This document shows, one piece after another, positions 8,018-17,386 of a stretch of DNA of 64,000 nt (its first letter is position 1; every line of letters begins with the position of its first letter). The translations under genes and the position numbers were made by a program. The notes under the pieces are model-generated. The model was not told the origin of the DNA. It saw only the letters and a list, made by a program, of their open reading frames with translations, and ran no database searches. The DNA is from Ignavibacteria bacterium. Lineage in GTDB: Bacteria; Bacteroidota; Ignavibacteria; Tepidaquicellales; OLB5. The stretch spans positions 1,065,970 to 1,129,969 of the forward strand of contig JAFLBX010000001.1 in assembly GCA_017303675.1 (NCBI GenBank), written 5' to 3'.

Positions 8018-8860
8018 ATGAAAGATACACTTCTCACCAAAAAACAAAAAGCAGTAATTGAAGCAGCTTTAAGTAAGCAGGATTACAAAAAAATTATTGC
8101 TGAGCTTGATAAAATTTCCACAAAGCACTCCGGTACTGCCAAGATGAAAGATAAGCGGTATGTCATAGCGGAAATTGTAAGACATGTAACAGAAGCTAAC
8201 CATAAAAATCCCGAACGTGAATTTTATATAGCAGGTTTAAATATACTCAAGTTAAATTCCGATAACGCCAAAGAAATCGGCATTCATATTTTATGGCGCG
8301 GATATAAATACAGTAAAGCTGCTGTAACAAAATGGCTATACAAAATCACAAATTATAGTAATTGGGAAGTGCGTGAATACGCAGCAGGAGCTTTAGGCAG
8401 TACGCTGAAAGCGAACCCGGAATTTTATTCCACCCTAAAAAAATGGGTGAGGGATAGCTCCGAAAACATTCGCCGCGGTGTTGTGCTTGCTGCAGCCTCG
8501 CTGCGAGATAAGAACGATCCCGTTAAAATTAAAAAAGCCTTCAGCCTGTTTGAACCTTTGATGTATGACAGCTCAAGATATGTAAAAGTAAACCTGGGAC
8601 CCTTTATACTGGGTTCATACTATGGCAACAATATGCCTGATGCTGTCTTTGGTTTCCTGAATAAAATGGTTAAAGTTAATGATCCGCACGTAAGATGGAA
8701 TGTTGCAATGGCTTTTAATAACAGCTTTGGTAACAACTATCCCAATGTAGCGGTTAAATTTCTTCGAAAGCTCTCAGGCGATAGTTCACCTGTTGTTCAA
8801 AGAGCTCTCAGGTCCACTCTTAATCATTTAAGGAAGAGAAGCAGAGGGTTAAAACTATAA
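8018..8860 (+). CDS. HEAT-repeat protein resembling the DNA alkylation repair (AlkC/AlkD) superfamily
   Basis: 280 residues, chosen from the ATG at 8018 because the promoter's TATCTTTG ends five bases before it; an upstream in-frame ATG at 8003 would lie inside the promoter. The protein is a run of paired helices with the HEAT look (NWEVREYAAGALGSTLKANP, ENIRRGVVLAAASL, YVKVNLGPFILGS, HVRWNVAMAFNNSFG). AlkC/AlkD-like glycosylases share this all-helical solenoid and remove alkylated bases, but I cannot identify the catalytic Asp with certainty, so a non-enzymatic HEAT protein is also possible. It is cytosolic (no signal peptide) and basic at the C-terminus. Confidence 0.65.
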   Translation: MKDTLLTKKQKAVIEAALSKQDYKKIIAELDKISTKHSGTAKMKDKRYVIAEIVRHVTEANHKNPEREFYIAGLNILKLNSDNAKEIGIHILWRGYKYSKAAVTKWLYKITNYSNWEVREYAAGALGSTLKANPEFYSTLKKWVRDSSENIRRGVVLAAASLRDKNDPVKIKKAFSLFEPLMYDSSRYVKVNLGPFILGSYYGNNMPDAVFGFLNKMVKVNDPHVRWNVAMAFNNSFGNNYPNVAVKFLRKLSGDSSPVVQRALRSTLNHLRKRSRGLKL

Positions 8861-8976
8861 ATTATCATTCGGTATTGCTTCATAGGCTGAATTCTTAAAA
8901 CCCTCATTACAAGACAATTATATGATAAAAATCATAAAATAATCGCTAAAAACGGCAAATCGGGATAAATTCACGA

Positions 8977-9007
8977 TTTTATATTAAATGGAAAATTACT
9001 AACTTTG
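8977..9007 (+). promoter_or_regulatory. Putative Bacteroidota-type promoter upstream of the EIIA gene
   Basis: TAACTTTG at 9000-9007 matches TAnnTTTG exactly; TTTT at 8977-8980 sits 19 bases upstream in place of TTTG. The start codon follows at 9048. Confidence 0.5.
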
Positions 9008-9047
9008 TAACTGAAAGTAAGAATTATATTTATTCAGTAAAGAGTTT

Positions 9048-9518
9048 ATGAAAATATCTGATATACTAAGCACTGATGTAATAGCAGTGAATCTGGAAAC
9101 TGCGGATAAAGAAGATGCGATAAGGAAAGTTATTGATCTTGCGGCTAAATCCGGTAAAATCCTTGACAAAGATAAAGTATCCAAAACAATATTTGAAAGA
9201 GAAAAGCTGGTTTCCACCGGGGTTGGCAAAGGATTTGCCATTCCTCACGGAAAAACCGATGCTATTGAAGATGTAGTTGCAGCTTTTGCAATTACTAAAG
9301 AACCGATCGATTTTGATTCAATAGATGGCGAGCCTGTCAGATTTATTTTTCTGCTCATTGGCAAAGAAAATCTTTTGAATACTCATATTAAGCTTTTAAG
9401 CCGTATTTCCAGGTTAATGAATAAAGACGATTTCAGGGAACGTTTACTGGAAGCAGCTGCACCTGATGAAGTACTTGCTATCTTCAAAGAAGAGGAGAAA
9501 AATTACTTCGATATTTAA
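9048..9518 (+). CDS. PTS EIIA-type (PtsN-like) phosphocarrier protein
   Basis: 156 residues covering one complete PTS_EIIA type-2 domain. The phosphorylated His is in AIPHGK (His67), preceded by the family motif EREKLVSTGVGKG (residues 50-62). The C-terminal HIKLLSRISRLMNKDDFRERLL helix is also typical. In known systems such domains receive phosphate from HPr and pass it to a sugar permease or, as PtsN, regulate nitrogen or potassium metabolism. No EIIB, EIIC or HPr is adjacent, so a regulatory role is more likely than sugar uptake. The next gene is pyruvate phosphate dikinase, which controls the PEP supply for any phosphorelay; that link is inference. Confidence 0.88.
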   Translation: MKISDILSTDVIAVNLETADKEDAIRKVIDLAAKSGKILDKDKVSKTIFEREKLVSTGVGKGFAIPHGKTDAIEDVVAAFAITKEPIDFDSIDGEPVRFIFLLIGKENLLNTHIKLLSRISRLMNKDDFRERLLEAAAPDEVLAIFKEEEKNYFDI

Positions 9519-9663
9519 TACAGTAATTGCCATGAATACTTGTTCTCATATCCGGAGATAAAACAAACGTGTTCATTTTTAGCTGATTAATCAATGTTCC
9601 GGTTTCTGCCGCTTTCATCCAGCAAGAAAACAATTTGTTATTTTAAAACAAACAAAAGATATA

Positions 9664-12513
9664 ATGCCTAAAAAATTAGTTTATTATTTTGGGGGTAAAA
9701 AGGCAGATGGCGATGCTGCGATGAAACCCTTGCTTGGAGGCAAGGGAGCAAATCTGGCTGAGATGGTCAATCTGAAACTGCCTGTTCCGCCAGGTTTTAC
9801 TATCACCACAGAAGTCTGCACCCATTACTACAAAAACAACAGAAAATATCCCAAAGAATTAAAAGCCCAGGTAAGAGCCGCTCTTGCAAGAATGGAAAAA
9901 GAGATCGGCAAGAAGTTCGGTGATAAAAATGACCCGCTGCTCGTATCTGTACGTTCAGGTGCCCGCGCTTCAATGCCCGGGATGATGGATACTATTTTAA
10001 ATCTTGGTTTAAATGATGATACTGTTCACGGCCTGATAGAAATGACAGGCAATGAACGTTTTGCATATGATTCATACCGCCGATTTGTACAGATGTACGG
10101 CGATGTGGTTATGGAATTAAGGCCTCACAGCAAAGATGAACGTGACCCGTTTGAGCTTATCATTGAAGCGATGAAAAAAACCAAAGGCGTAACTCAGGAT
10201 ACTGATCTTACTGCCGAAGATCTTAAAGAGCTGGTTTACCGCTTTAAGATGGAAATTAAAAACAGGCTTGGCAGAGAGTTTCCTGAAGATCCTGTTGAAC
10301 AGCTGAACGGGGCTGTGGATGCTGTGTTTAATTCATGGATGAACGAGCGCGCAATTGTTTACCGCAAGCTGAACAATATCCCTGAATCATGGGGTACTGC
10401 TGTTAATGTGCAGTCAATGGTTTTCGGGAATATGGGTGAAACCTCGGGTACCGGTGTTGCATTTACCCGTGACCCCGCAAGCGGCGAAAATGTATTTTAC
10501 GGTGAATATTTAATGAATGCACAGGGTGAAGATGTTGTTGCAGGTATCAGGACACCGCTTCCGATTGCTACATTGAACGTACAGGATCCTGCTATGTATG
10601 CTCAGCTTGAGAAGGTAAGAAGATCGCTTGAGAAACATTACAAGGATATGATGGATATTGAGTTTACTATCCAGGATGGTAAACTATATATACTGCAATG
10701 CAGGGTCGGTAAAAGAACCGGAAATGCTGCAGTAAGGATTGCAGTAGAAATGGTGAAAGAAAGGCTTATCAACGAAAAAGAAGCACTGCTTAGGATTGAA
10801 CCTGACCAGCTTAACCAGTTGTTAAGGCCTATTTTTGATAATACAGAAAAAGATGCTGCTATTAAACAGGGCAGGCTTATTGCAAAAGGACTCAATGCCG
10901 GGCCCGGTGCCGCAACAGGAAGAATTTATTTCAATGCCTCTGATGCTGAAGAAGCTGCTGCAAGAAGAGAAAAAGTTATCCTTGTCAGAATTGAAACATC
11001 ACCTGAAGATATTAAAGGAATGAACGCTTCTGAAGGTATTTTAACCGCAAGGGGTGGAATGACCTCTCATGCTGCTTTGGTTGCAAGGCAAATGGGCAAG
11101 GTATGCGTTGCCGGCTGCGGCTCGCTGGATATTGATTACAGCATCCGCGAGCTTAAAGTTGAGCTTGGCGATAAATTGGTTTCACTCAAAGAAGGGGACT
11201 GGATATCTATTGATGGTACAACAGGCGAGGTATTTGAAGGAAAAATAAACACTAAAGAATCAGAAATACTTCAGGTACTGCTTGAAAAATCTTTGAAGCC
11301 TGAATACAGTGAAACATACCAGATCTACGAAAAAGTTATGCACTGGGCTGATAAGAACAGAACACTTAAGGTTCGCACAAACGCTGACCAGCCTGACCAG
11401 TGCAGCAATGCCTTGGCTTTTGGCGCGCAGGGTATTGGCTTATGCAGAACCGAACATATGTTCTTTGGCGGCGATAGAATTGACGCTGTCAGAGAAATGA
11501 TACTTTCTGATACTCTTGAAGAAAGGGAAAAAGCGCTGGCTAAGCTTTTCCCGTTCCAGAAAGATGACTTCTACGGTATATTCAAAGTAATGGAAGACAG
11601 GCCTGTTACTATAAGGACACTTGATCCGCCGCTTCATGAATTTTTACCGCATTCTGAAAATGAACAGAAGGAGCTTGCGTTAAAAACCGGAAAAACATTT
11701 GATGAAATAAAAGCCAAGGTGGAAAATCTTCATGAATTCAACCCCATGATGGGACACCGCGGATGCAGGCTTGGAATTGTTTACCCTGAAATTACTGCAA
11801 TGCAGGCAAGGGCAATTTTTACCGCTGCTGCAGAAGTAAAAAAAGAAGGAATTGATGTTAAGCCCGAAGTGATGATACCGCTGGTTGGTTATGCCAGTGA
11901 GCTGGATAACCAGGCTAAGGTTGTGAGAAAAATTGCCAATGAAGTGATGGAAGAGTATGGTGTAAAATTTGAATACCATGTCGGTACTATGATCGAAGTT
12001 CCCAGGGCAGCTATTACTGCCGATGAAGTAGCGCATGCGGCTGAATTTTTCTCGTTCGGTACCAATGATCTTACTCAGCTTACAATGGGACTTTCCAGGG
12101 ATGATTCTGGTAATTTCCTTCCATTTTATGAAGATAAAGAAATTATCCCGGGTGATCCTTTCGTATCTATTGATTCAGGCGTTGCCGAGCTGGTTAGTAT
12201 GGCAGTTCAAAAAGGAAGAAGCGTAAAACCAAAATTGAAGGTTGGAATTTGCGGAGAACACGGCGGAGACCCGAGAACAATTCATTTCTGCCATAAAGCA
12301 GGCTTAAACTATGTAAGCTGTTCGCCGTTCAGGCTGCCTATTGCAAGACTTTCTGCAGCACAGGCGCATTTGATGTATGATGACTTAGCTTCAGGCAGAA
12401 AAAAACCGGCACAAAAGAAAAAGCCCGCTGTTAAAAAACCTGCAGTTAAAAAGCTCACAAGACCAGTGAAAAAAGCTGCCGTTAAAAAAGCTGTAAAAAC
12501 AAAAAGAAAATAA
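9664..12513 (+). CDS. ppdK: Pyruvate, phosphate dikinase with Lys/Ala/Pro-rich C-terminal tail
   Basis: 949 residues; the family is usually about 875-900. The enzyme interconverts pyruvate + ATP + Pi and PEP + AMP + PPi in the cytosol. Visible parts are the N-terminal ATP-grasp domain (about 15-350, [32 protein letters not shown]), the swivelling phosphohistidine domain with [12 protein letters not shown] (catalytic His469), and the PEP/pyruvate TIM barrel (about 540-900) with GHRGCRLG and [10 protein letters not shown] (Cys863). From about residue 912 to the end is an extra tail of ~38 residues made of KKPA/VKK repeats, resembling histone H1 or bacterial HU tails and absent from the usual enzyme. 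The ATG is the only sensible start; no strong Shine-Dalgarno sequence is seen. A terminator follows. Confidence 0.95.
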   Translation: MPKKLVYYFGGKKADGDAAMKPLLGGKGANLAEMVNLKLPVPPGFTITTEVCTHYYKNNRKYPKELKAQVRAALARMEKEIGKKFGDKNDPLLVSVRSGARASMPGMMDTILNLGLNDDTVHGLIEMTGNERFAYDSYRRFVQMYGDVVMELRPHSKDERDPFELIIEAMKKTKGVTQDTDLTAEDLKELVYRFKMEIKNRLGREFPEDPVEQLNGAVDAVFNSWMNERAIVYRKLNNIPESWGTAVNVQSMVFGNMGETSGTGVAFTRDPASGENVFYGEYLMNAQGEDVVAGIRTPLPIATLNVQDPAMYAQLEKVRRSLEKHYKDMMDIEFTIQDGKLYILQCRVGKRTGNAAVRIAVEMVKERLINEKEALLRIEPDQLNQLLRPIFDNTEKDAAIKQGRLIAKGLNAGPGAATGRIYFNASDAEEAAARREKVILVRIETSPEDIKGMNASEGILTARGGMTSHAALVARQMGKVCVAGCGSLDIDYSIRELKVELGDKLVSLKEGDWISIDGTTGEVFEGKINTKESEILQVLLEKSLKPEYSETYQIYEKVMHWADKNRTLKVRTNADQPDQCSNALAFGAQGIGLCRTEHMFFGGDRIDAVREMILSDTLEEREKALAKLFPFQKDDFYGIFKVMEDRPVTIRTLDPPLHEFLPHSENEQKELALKTGKTFDEIKAKVENLHEFNPMMGHRGCRLGIVYPEITAMQARAIFTAAAEVKKEGIDVKPEVMIPLVGYASELDNQAKVVRKIANEVMEEYGVKFEYHVGTMIEVPRAAITADEVAHAAEFFSFGTNDLTQLTMGLSRDDSGNFLPFYEDKEIIPGDPFVSIDSGVAELVSMAVQKGRSVKPKLKVGICGEHGGDPRTIHFCHKAGLNYVSCSPFRLPIARLSAAQAHLMYDDLASGRKKPAQKKKPAVKKPAVKKLTRPVKKAAVKKAVKTKRK

Positions 12514-12585
12514 ACGCATTTGGAGCGGATTTTAATATACTGAATATTAAAATTGAATTCATAAATTAATTTATATATCTTTATT

Positions 12586-12614
12586 AACCCATAGTGTTAT
12601 GACTATGGGTTTTT
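12586..12614 (+). terminator. Rho-independent terminator after ppdK
   Basis: A perfect 10-bp stem AACCCATAGT / ACTATGGGTT (12586-12595 and 12602-12611) with a six-base loop is followed by a short T run. Confidence 0.82.
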
Positions 12615-12645
12615 AATTTATAAAATTAACCCGTTAAATTACATC

Positions 12646-13164
12646 ATGAAAGAAAAAATTCTTACTTTATTCATTTTAACAATTGCTGTCACTGTTTTGT
12701 CTTCCTGCGGAAAAGAAAAAAAGCCCGAATTTACAGATGAAAATACCGGTCAGAATATTCCCAGGGAAATGAGAAATGATGAACCCAAAAAAGACTCCGT
12801 ATCCAAATCTGATACCATTAGCCGCGAAACCCGTACAGAAAATTATAAGAACAGAAGCTTTGAAATAGGTAAACCGGAAGCTGTGATTTCTCCTCTTGAA
12901 GCAGGTAATTACAACGGAAGAACAGTTACGGTTAAAGGATTTGTGGCTGATGTTTACCAGTCAGAAAAAGTAGCATATTTGAATTTTGTCGAAAAATTCC
13001 CGAAGAATCCTTTTACAGCAGTAATTTTTGCAAGTAAATTCAGCGATTTCCCTGATATAATAAATTACAAAAATAAAGATGTTGAAGTTACCGGAAGAGT
13101 TTCTATGTACAGAGAAAAAGCGCAGATAATACTGAATAGCCCTAAACAGATTGTTGTAAAGTAA
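12646..13164 (+). CDS. Lipoprotein with OB-fold-like domain
   Basis: 172 residues. The signal peptide ends in the lipobox LSSC (Cys21), so the protein should be lipid-anchored. A polar linker of about 50 residues rich in Lys, Asp and Ser follows. The C-terminal ~95 residues (ISPLEAGNYNGRTVTVKGFV ... DVEVTGRVSMYREKAQIIL) have the five-strand pattern of an OB-fold such as the nucleic-acid-binding or tRNA_anti-like families often found in exported Bacteroidota proteins. The ligand is unknown. It has its own transcription unit after the ppdK terminator. Confidence 0.72.
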   Translation: MKEKILTLFILTIAVTVLSSCGKEKKPEFTDENTGQNIPREMRNDEPKKDSVSKSDTISRETRTENYKNRSFEIGKPEAVISPLEAGNYNGRTVTVKGFVADVYQSEKVAYLNFVEKFPKNPFTAVIFASKFSDFPDIINYKNKDVEVTGRVSMYREKAQIILNSPKQIVVK

Positions 13165-13174
13165 AAAATCAGTT

Positions 13175-13246
13175 CTCACCCTGAGTTTGTCGAAGGGTGA
13201 AAAATAAATTTAGAGTACATCTCACCTTGAGCCTGTCGAAGGGTGA
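13175..13246. repeat. Two copies of a hairpin repeat with core TGAG-N-GTCGAAG (type A arms)
   Basis: Copy 1 has arms TCACCCT / AGGGTGA (13176-13182 and 13194-13200) around GAGTTTGTCGA. Copy 2 (13222-13246) is the same with one G-T type mismatch. The same core with different arms occurs at 31699-31760. The repeats lie between convergent genes and may also help stop transcription. Confidence 0.7.
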
Positions 13247-13284
13247 AGGATAAATGAATATGATAAACATCCATTACTTATATA

Positions 13285-14805
13285 CTATATCTCCTTAAAC
13301 TTCTCGGCAGCGTCAATCAATACGCCCTGCTTTAATGCGCCTATAACATCATCTACGTATTTATTTTGACGCATACCTGTAAGCGTGCAGCTTACTTCTT
13401 TCAGGGAATTTATAAATAAAATTGCTTTCTGAGAAAGTGAAAGCTCTTTAAAGCTGTCCGCTTCTGAGCCTTCCACTGCTGTATTCAGCTTAACATGGAG
13501 GTCTTTTAGATTTACGTTTGCCATTAAACCGTATATGCTATCCATTATGCTCATTAATTTATTTGTCTGCCGGGCAATTTTATCAAGCCTTTCTTTCATT
13601 TCGTCAGTTAAATTTGGTGATGTTACCAGTGTTGTTAAAGCAAAGTTCACCCTGGGTATTAAAAATTGTTTTTTTACATCATTAAAGCTTTCAATTGAGC
13701 CAAAGCTTTTCCAGTTCTCCTTCAGCAGCTGACCGGCTTTCAGGAAATAATTTACCGCCTTTTTGTTTTCATCGGAGAGGTTTAGTATATCAATGTAATC
13801 CCTCAGAAAATCATCTTCCATCAGCTCCAGCAGATTGATCTCAGCAATTATCTGGTTCTCGTCAAGTTTTGAAAGTTCTTCATTGACCGGGAAATCTGCA
13901 AGTCTAGTTAACCCGTTTTCTCCAAGTGCATTAAGAGGTCTGTTTACCAAAACACCAAGCTCTGATTCATAAGCGTATTCAAGAACATTGAACGAATCAC
14001 CAACCTGGTTTTTGTTTAAAATTGCCCCTTTTTCAAACAGGTTCAAAGGAAGCTCTATAACATAAAAATTGTTATCTTCAGTGATCTCATTTGCTGCATC
14101 AACACAGCTTTTCAGCGATGTAAACACCGGATCATCAGACGATTTCACAAATGAATTCGATGAAATTCCGTAATAGCTTATTCTGCCTGCCTTAACCTCT
14201 TCTTCAAGATATGCAAATGCTTTTTTTATCCGCTTATAATACTCGTGCCGCAGTTCTTCCAGCTCAAGGTCTTTGGCCAGGGGTGAATCCAGGAAATATT
14301 CAGGATTGTGAAGCAGGTACACATCTATAGTTTCGAGCTTTAATCTTTCCAATGAAAGTGTTATCTGGTCTTTAAGGAAATCAGGATGAATACAGTGCCA
14401 GATCTTTTCGGCATATTCAGTTACCTCTTTATATCCGACTCCGTCTTCCTTCATTTTTTTTGCAGCTTCAAGATTTTTACCCTGAATGTAACCGCCTTTT
14501 GAAACGATAACAATTTCTTCACGGAGTATTTTTCCCTGGTTGATCAAGTCACCGATTACATTGCCTATAAGAATTTCACTTCCTCCATCGGAATAGTTCG
14601 CTGAAGTATCTATTATGTTTATTCCGTTCAGTATTGCATATTCAAGTGAATCAAAATGTTCTTTCACCCTGTAATCAACTCTGTATGCTCCAAAACCGCA
14701 AGCAGATATTGTAAAGCCGGTTTTACCAAGCGGTTTATACAGCAATTCCGGAAATTTTTCAGAGAAATCCTTTGTGTTTTCTGCAAGTGCGCGTGATTTG
14801 ATCAT
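13285..14805 (-). CDS. Aldo/keto reductase with long C-terminal extension
   Basis: 506 residues; most family members are 280-340. Residues 20-300 form the (beta/alpha)8 NADPH-dependent reductase with the catalytic tetrad in place: Asp66 and Tyr71 (NIIDTSANY), Lys103 (VSKGGY) and His166 (YLLHNPE). The opening KPLGKTGFTISACGFGAYR is typical of the Tas/YghZ-like branch. The last ~200 residues are helical and Asn/Leu-rich and are not part of the standard barrel; I do not recognise them. The gene is on the minus strand, 66 bases after the CASTOR-like channel, and may be cotranscribed with it. Substrate unknown. Confidence 0.85.
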   Translation of the reverse strand: MIKSRALAENTKDFSEKFPELLYKPLGKTGFTISACGFGAYRVDYRVKEHFDSLEYAILNGINIIDTSANYSDGGSEILIGNVIGDLINQGKILREEIVIVSKGGYIQGKNLEAAKKMKEDGVGYKEVTEYAEKIWHCIHPDFLKDQITLSLERLKLETIDVYLLHNPEYFLDSPLAKDLELEELRHEYYKRIKKAFAYLEEEVKAGRISYYGISSNSFVKSSDDPVFTSLKSCVDAANEITEDNNFYVIELPLNLFEKGAILNKNQVGDSFNVLEYAYESELGVLVNRPLNALGENGLTRLADFPVNEELSKLDENQIIAEINLLELMEDDFLRDYIDILNLSDENKKAVNYFLKAGQLLKENWKSFGSIESFNDVKKQFLIPRVNFALTTLVTSPNLTDEMKERLDKIARQTNKLMSIMDSIYGLMANVNLKDLHVKLNTAVEGSEADSFKELSLSQKAILFINSLKEVSCTLTGMRQNKYVDDVIGALKQGVLIDAAEKFKEI

Positions 14806-14871
14806 GGTTTAATTCAATTTCTAAATATTAATTTCTTGAAATGATCTGGATCGTGGAACTGTTTTAATAAA

Positions 14872-16776
14872 TCAATCTTCAGCAATAACTATCAGCTTAT
14901 CTTTATCGGTAAAAGTAACCATGTCTGATTTTTTCGGATTTACTACAACTCCGTAAGCTTTATTTACGTTATGTGAATATTCATTTATCCTGTAGCCAAT
15001 TGCAGTTTCACCTTTTCGTGCTGCTGATTCACACAAAGTGTAAAAATTTACCGGTGTACCCTCGTTAACATAATCAGTAACCGGTTTTACATATATTTCA
15101 GAGCCATCTGCATCAAAAAGGTCATCAAATACTGCTTTAAGATCTTTGTTTTCGCTTAACTGAGATAGCATTAAGCTGATAAGCTTATTGCTGATGATAA
15201 AATCATCTGCCTCGGTTACTTCGGCAAGCTCTTTATTTCGTATGTCCATCATTTCACTTACTATAGTGAAATCATGTCCGGTTTTTTCTTCGATGTTGCG
15301 TAAATGGAGCAGTGTGATAAGTGATTTTGAGTCAGCCTCCTGTTCAGGCATTGTATCTGAATAACTAAGTAAAATGATATGGTTAAATCTTTCAAGCTTT
15401 AAGGAATCAAGCAGTGATCTCTCGCTGATATTGCCTGATAAATGTTCGACCTTTTGGTTTTTCAGTTCTTTTTTAAGAGTGTCAAGTTTTTCATTGATAT
15501 CATCACCTTCTGCAACAATTGTTAAAGTGGAGCCCGTTGGAAGGTAGTTATCCAGCTCTTTAGCAATGCTGCACCCTTTGGAGTTCCATCCTAATATAAT
15601 AGTATGCTCAATATCAGCTTCTTTTGGCGCTCCCCGGGAAATAGCTGCGGAATTTATCTCTGGTTCTGATCTGCCGTTTAGATTAATGGTATCATCATCT
15701 TTTGAAATTGCTATTACTTTATCTCCGGATTCAAAAACTGTTCCCATTGGAGGGTTTATAACAGCAGCACCGCTGCTTTTCTTAATTCCGATAATTGTTG
15801 AATCTTCATAACTCATTACGGCATCTTTAAATGTCTTACCCTTAAGCGCAGGCTCTTCCTGGAAATAAATTTCATCGCCGTCAAAATCCAGCAGTTCTGT
15901 GTAAACCACACTTAAGCCCGATTGTCTGCATGACTGCGCGATAACCCTTGAAATAAGATCTTCAGTATGAACAAGTGTTACTTCCCCTGAAGCTATCATT
16001 TCTGCTACTTCTTTGTTATTGTTATCGCTTATTTCAGCAACTATATGATACGGTTCTTTTCTGCGGTTTGGATTGTTGGTTAATGCAAGAATTGTTTTTA
16101 TTACGCTTATATCCGGTTCACTGCCATCGGGAGAAAGTATTATTATTGAACGTGAATCGTGAGGATTAACAATTTCCAGGTCATTCATATCTATTGTGCT
16201 TCCGCTCCTGCAAATTATTCGGGTATTTTTTTTATCAGGAATTCGAAGATTTATCTCATCCTCCATTTCAACTTTGTCTTTGTGTCCAAGTATCACTATC
16301 ACCGGGTCTTTTTGATTTTCATTTGCTATCAGCAGCTCAGAAATTATCGGGAAAATTTTTTCAGACCAGCCAAGTATTAATGAATGTTCTTTTTCCACAA
16401 CAAATGAATGACCTTTGCGAAGCTCATCAAGCTTATTGGATATACCCGTTGCAAGAACACCGATAAGCGTTGATACTATGAAAATACCGCCCAGAGTCAC
16501 ACCAAGCATAACTACCCTGAATCCCCAGCCGGTATCACCGCCCATAGTTCCGGGATCAAGTGTTCTCATTAAGCTTTTCCAGGCTGCTTCCACAAAATTC
16601 ATCGATTCTCCGTCATCCTGTGTCAGTCCTGCAATAGTTAAAATTAATGCTGCAGTTATTACCAGCAACAGTGATAATATTCCAAGCCACCCTATCAGCG
16701 CAATTGGTCCTTTAGCCATCAGGTTATCAAAACGGTACCGCATTTTCTGGCCGAAGGATATATTATTTTCTTTCAT
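14872..16776 (-). CDS. CASTOR/POLLUX-like ion channel with tandem RCK-type domains
   Basis: 634 residues. Two membrane helices (about 25-52 and 86-112) flank a pore helix, with DPGTMGGDTG at the place where plant CASTOR/POLLUX channels have a similar DAGTHA segment. The large cytosolic part holds two Rossmann-like units, each starting with a conserved LGWS/LGWN turn (SLILGWSEKIFPIISELL near 132; TIILGWNSKGCSIAKEL near 394). Each is followed by a TrkA_C-like beta domain (DGDEIYFQEEP; DGSEIYVKPV). This is the CASTOR/POLLUX/SYM8 architecture, which regulates Ca2+ or K+ flux in plants; bacterial relatives are poorly studied. It lies 33 bases downstream of the CARDB-like gene on the same strand. 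Confidence 0.85.
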   Translation of the reverse strand: MKENNISFGQKMRYRFDNLMAKGPIALIGWLGILSLLLVITAALILTIAGLTQDDGESMNFVEAAWKSLMRTLDPGTMGGDTGWGFRVVMLGVTLGGIFIVSTLIGVLATGISNKLDELRKGHSFVVEKEHSLILGWSEKIFPIISELLIANENQKDPVIVILGHKDKVEMEDEINLRIPDKKNTRIICRSGSTIDMNDLEIVNPHDSRSIIILSPDGSEPDISVIKTILALTNNPNRRKEPYHIVAEISDNNNKEVAEMIASGEVTLVHTEDLISRVIAQSCRQSGLSVVYTELLDFDGDEIYFQEEPALKGKTFKDAVMSYEDSTIIGIKKSSGAAVINPPMGTVFESGDKVIAISKDDDTINLNGRSEPEINSAAISRGAPKEADIEHTIILGWNSKGCSIAKELDNYLPTGSTLTIVAEGDDINEKLDTLKKELKNQKVEHLSGNISERSLLDSLKLERFNHIILLSYSDTMPEQEADSKSLITLLHLRNIEEKTGHDFTIVSEMMDIRNKELAEVTEADDFIISNKLISLMLSQLSENKDLKAVFDDLFDADGSEIYVKPVTDYVNEGTPVNFYTLCESAARKGETAIGYRINEYSHNVNKAYGVVVNPKKSDMVTFTDKDKLIVIAED

Positions 16777-16809
16777 TTGTTTAGGTATAAATTATTTTCT
16801 GTAATTGTA

Positions 16810-17259
16810 TTATTTAATTTTAATATCCGCACCTTGAGGGAGGTTATTGAATTGTTTTATTTTAGGTTCTTTTAAAAGATTTTTAGGATCCGCATCCCCA
16901 TAAAAGAAATGTTCTCCTTTTGTAGCCGTCCATGTAATTGAAACTGAAAAACTGTCACCTGAATGAACTTCATTCCTTACACCGTGACAAAGTATTTTTT
17001 TGTTTTTAACTATCTGCCAGGGTATATGTTTCAACAATTTATCAGATACGTTTTTTATAGACATTGTGATCCTTAGCTTATCTCCTTTTTTAGGTTTAAG
17101 AGGACTTACAATAAACTTTGTAACACTTACTTTATCATCTTTTTTACTGTGGGTTGTTTTTACTTTTTTTAAACTTAATTTTTTCTTCATTTTTTTATCA
17201 GATTTTAGCTTTTTTATTATAAATTCCACAATTTTATAAGGATATTTATGCAAAATCAA
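16810..17259 (-). CDS. CARDB-like domain protein
   Basis: 149 residues from a TTG start at 17259; an ATG at 17190 is an alternative that removes 23 residues and leaves a Lys-rich N-terminus (MKKKLSLKKVK). The body reads as one immunoglobulin-like CARDB/APHP domain, with VTKFIVSPLKPKKGDKLRI, MSIKNVSDKLLKHIPWQIV and SFSVSITWTATKGEHFFYG following the usual strand order. Neither start gives a signal peptide, which is odd for this fold; it may be cytosolic or exported by an unseen route. It is the first gene of the minus-strand unit with the ion channel. Confidence 0.6.
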   Translation of the reverse strand: MILHKYPYKIVEFIIKKLKSDKKMKKKLSLKKVKTTHSKKDDKVSVTKFIVSPLKPKKGDKLRITMSIKNVSDKLLKHIPWQIVKNKKILCHGVRNEVHSGDSFSVSITWTATKGEHFFYGDADPKNLLKEPKIKQFNNLPQGADIKIK

Positions 17260-17386
17260 CCCTTTTATTCAAATTAGCTAATTCAGGTGATTTTTTGATA
17301 AAACTACGCACTTGATATAATATTTAAGTATGTTTATTTTTAATGAATTATACAGAAATTTCTCAATAAATTTATATAACATAAAA

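Noticed and set aside
17330-17386. Upstream start for the first T9SS cargo gene
   Set aside because: It would put 19 polar residues before a complete signal peptide.
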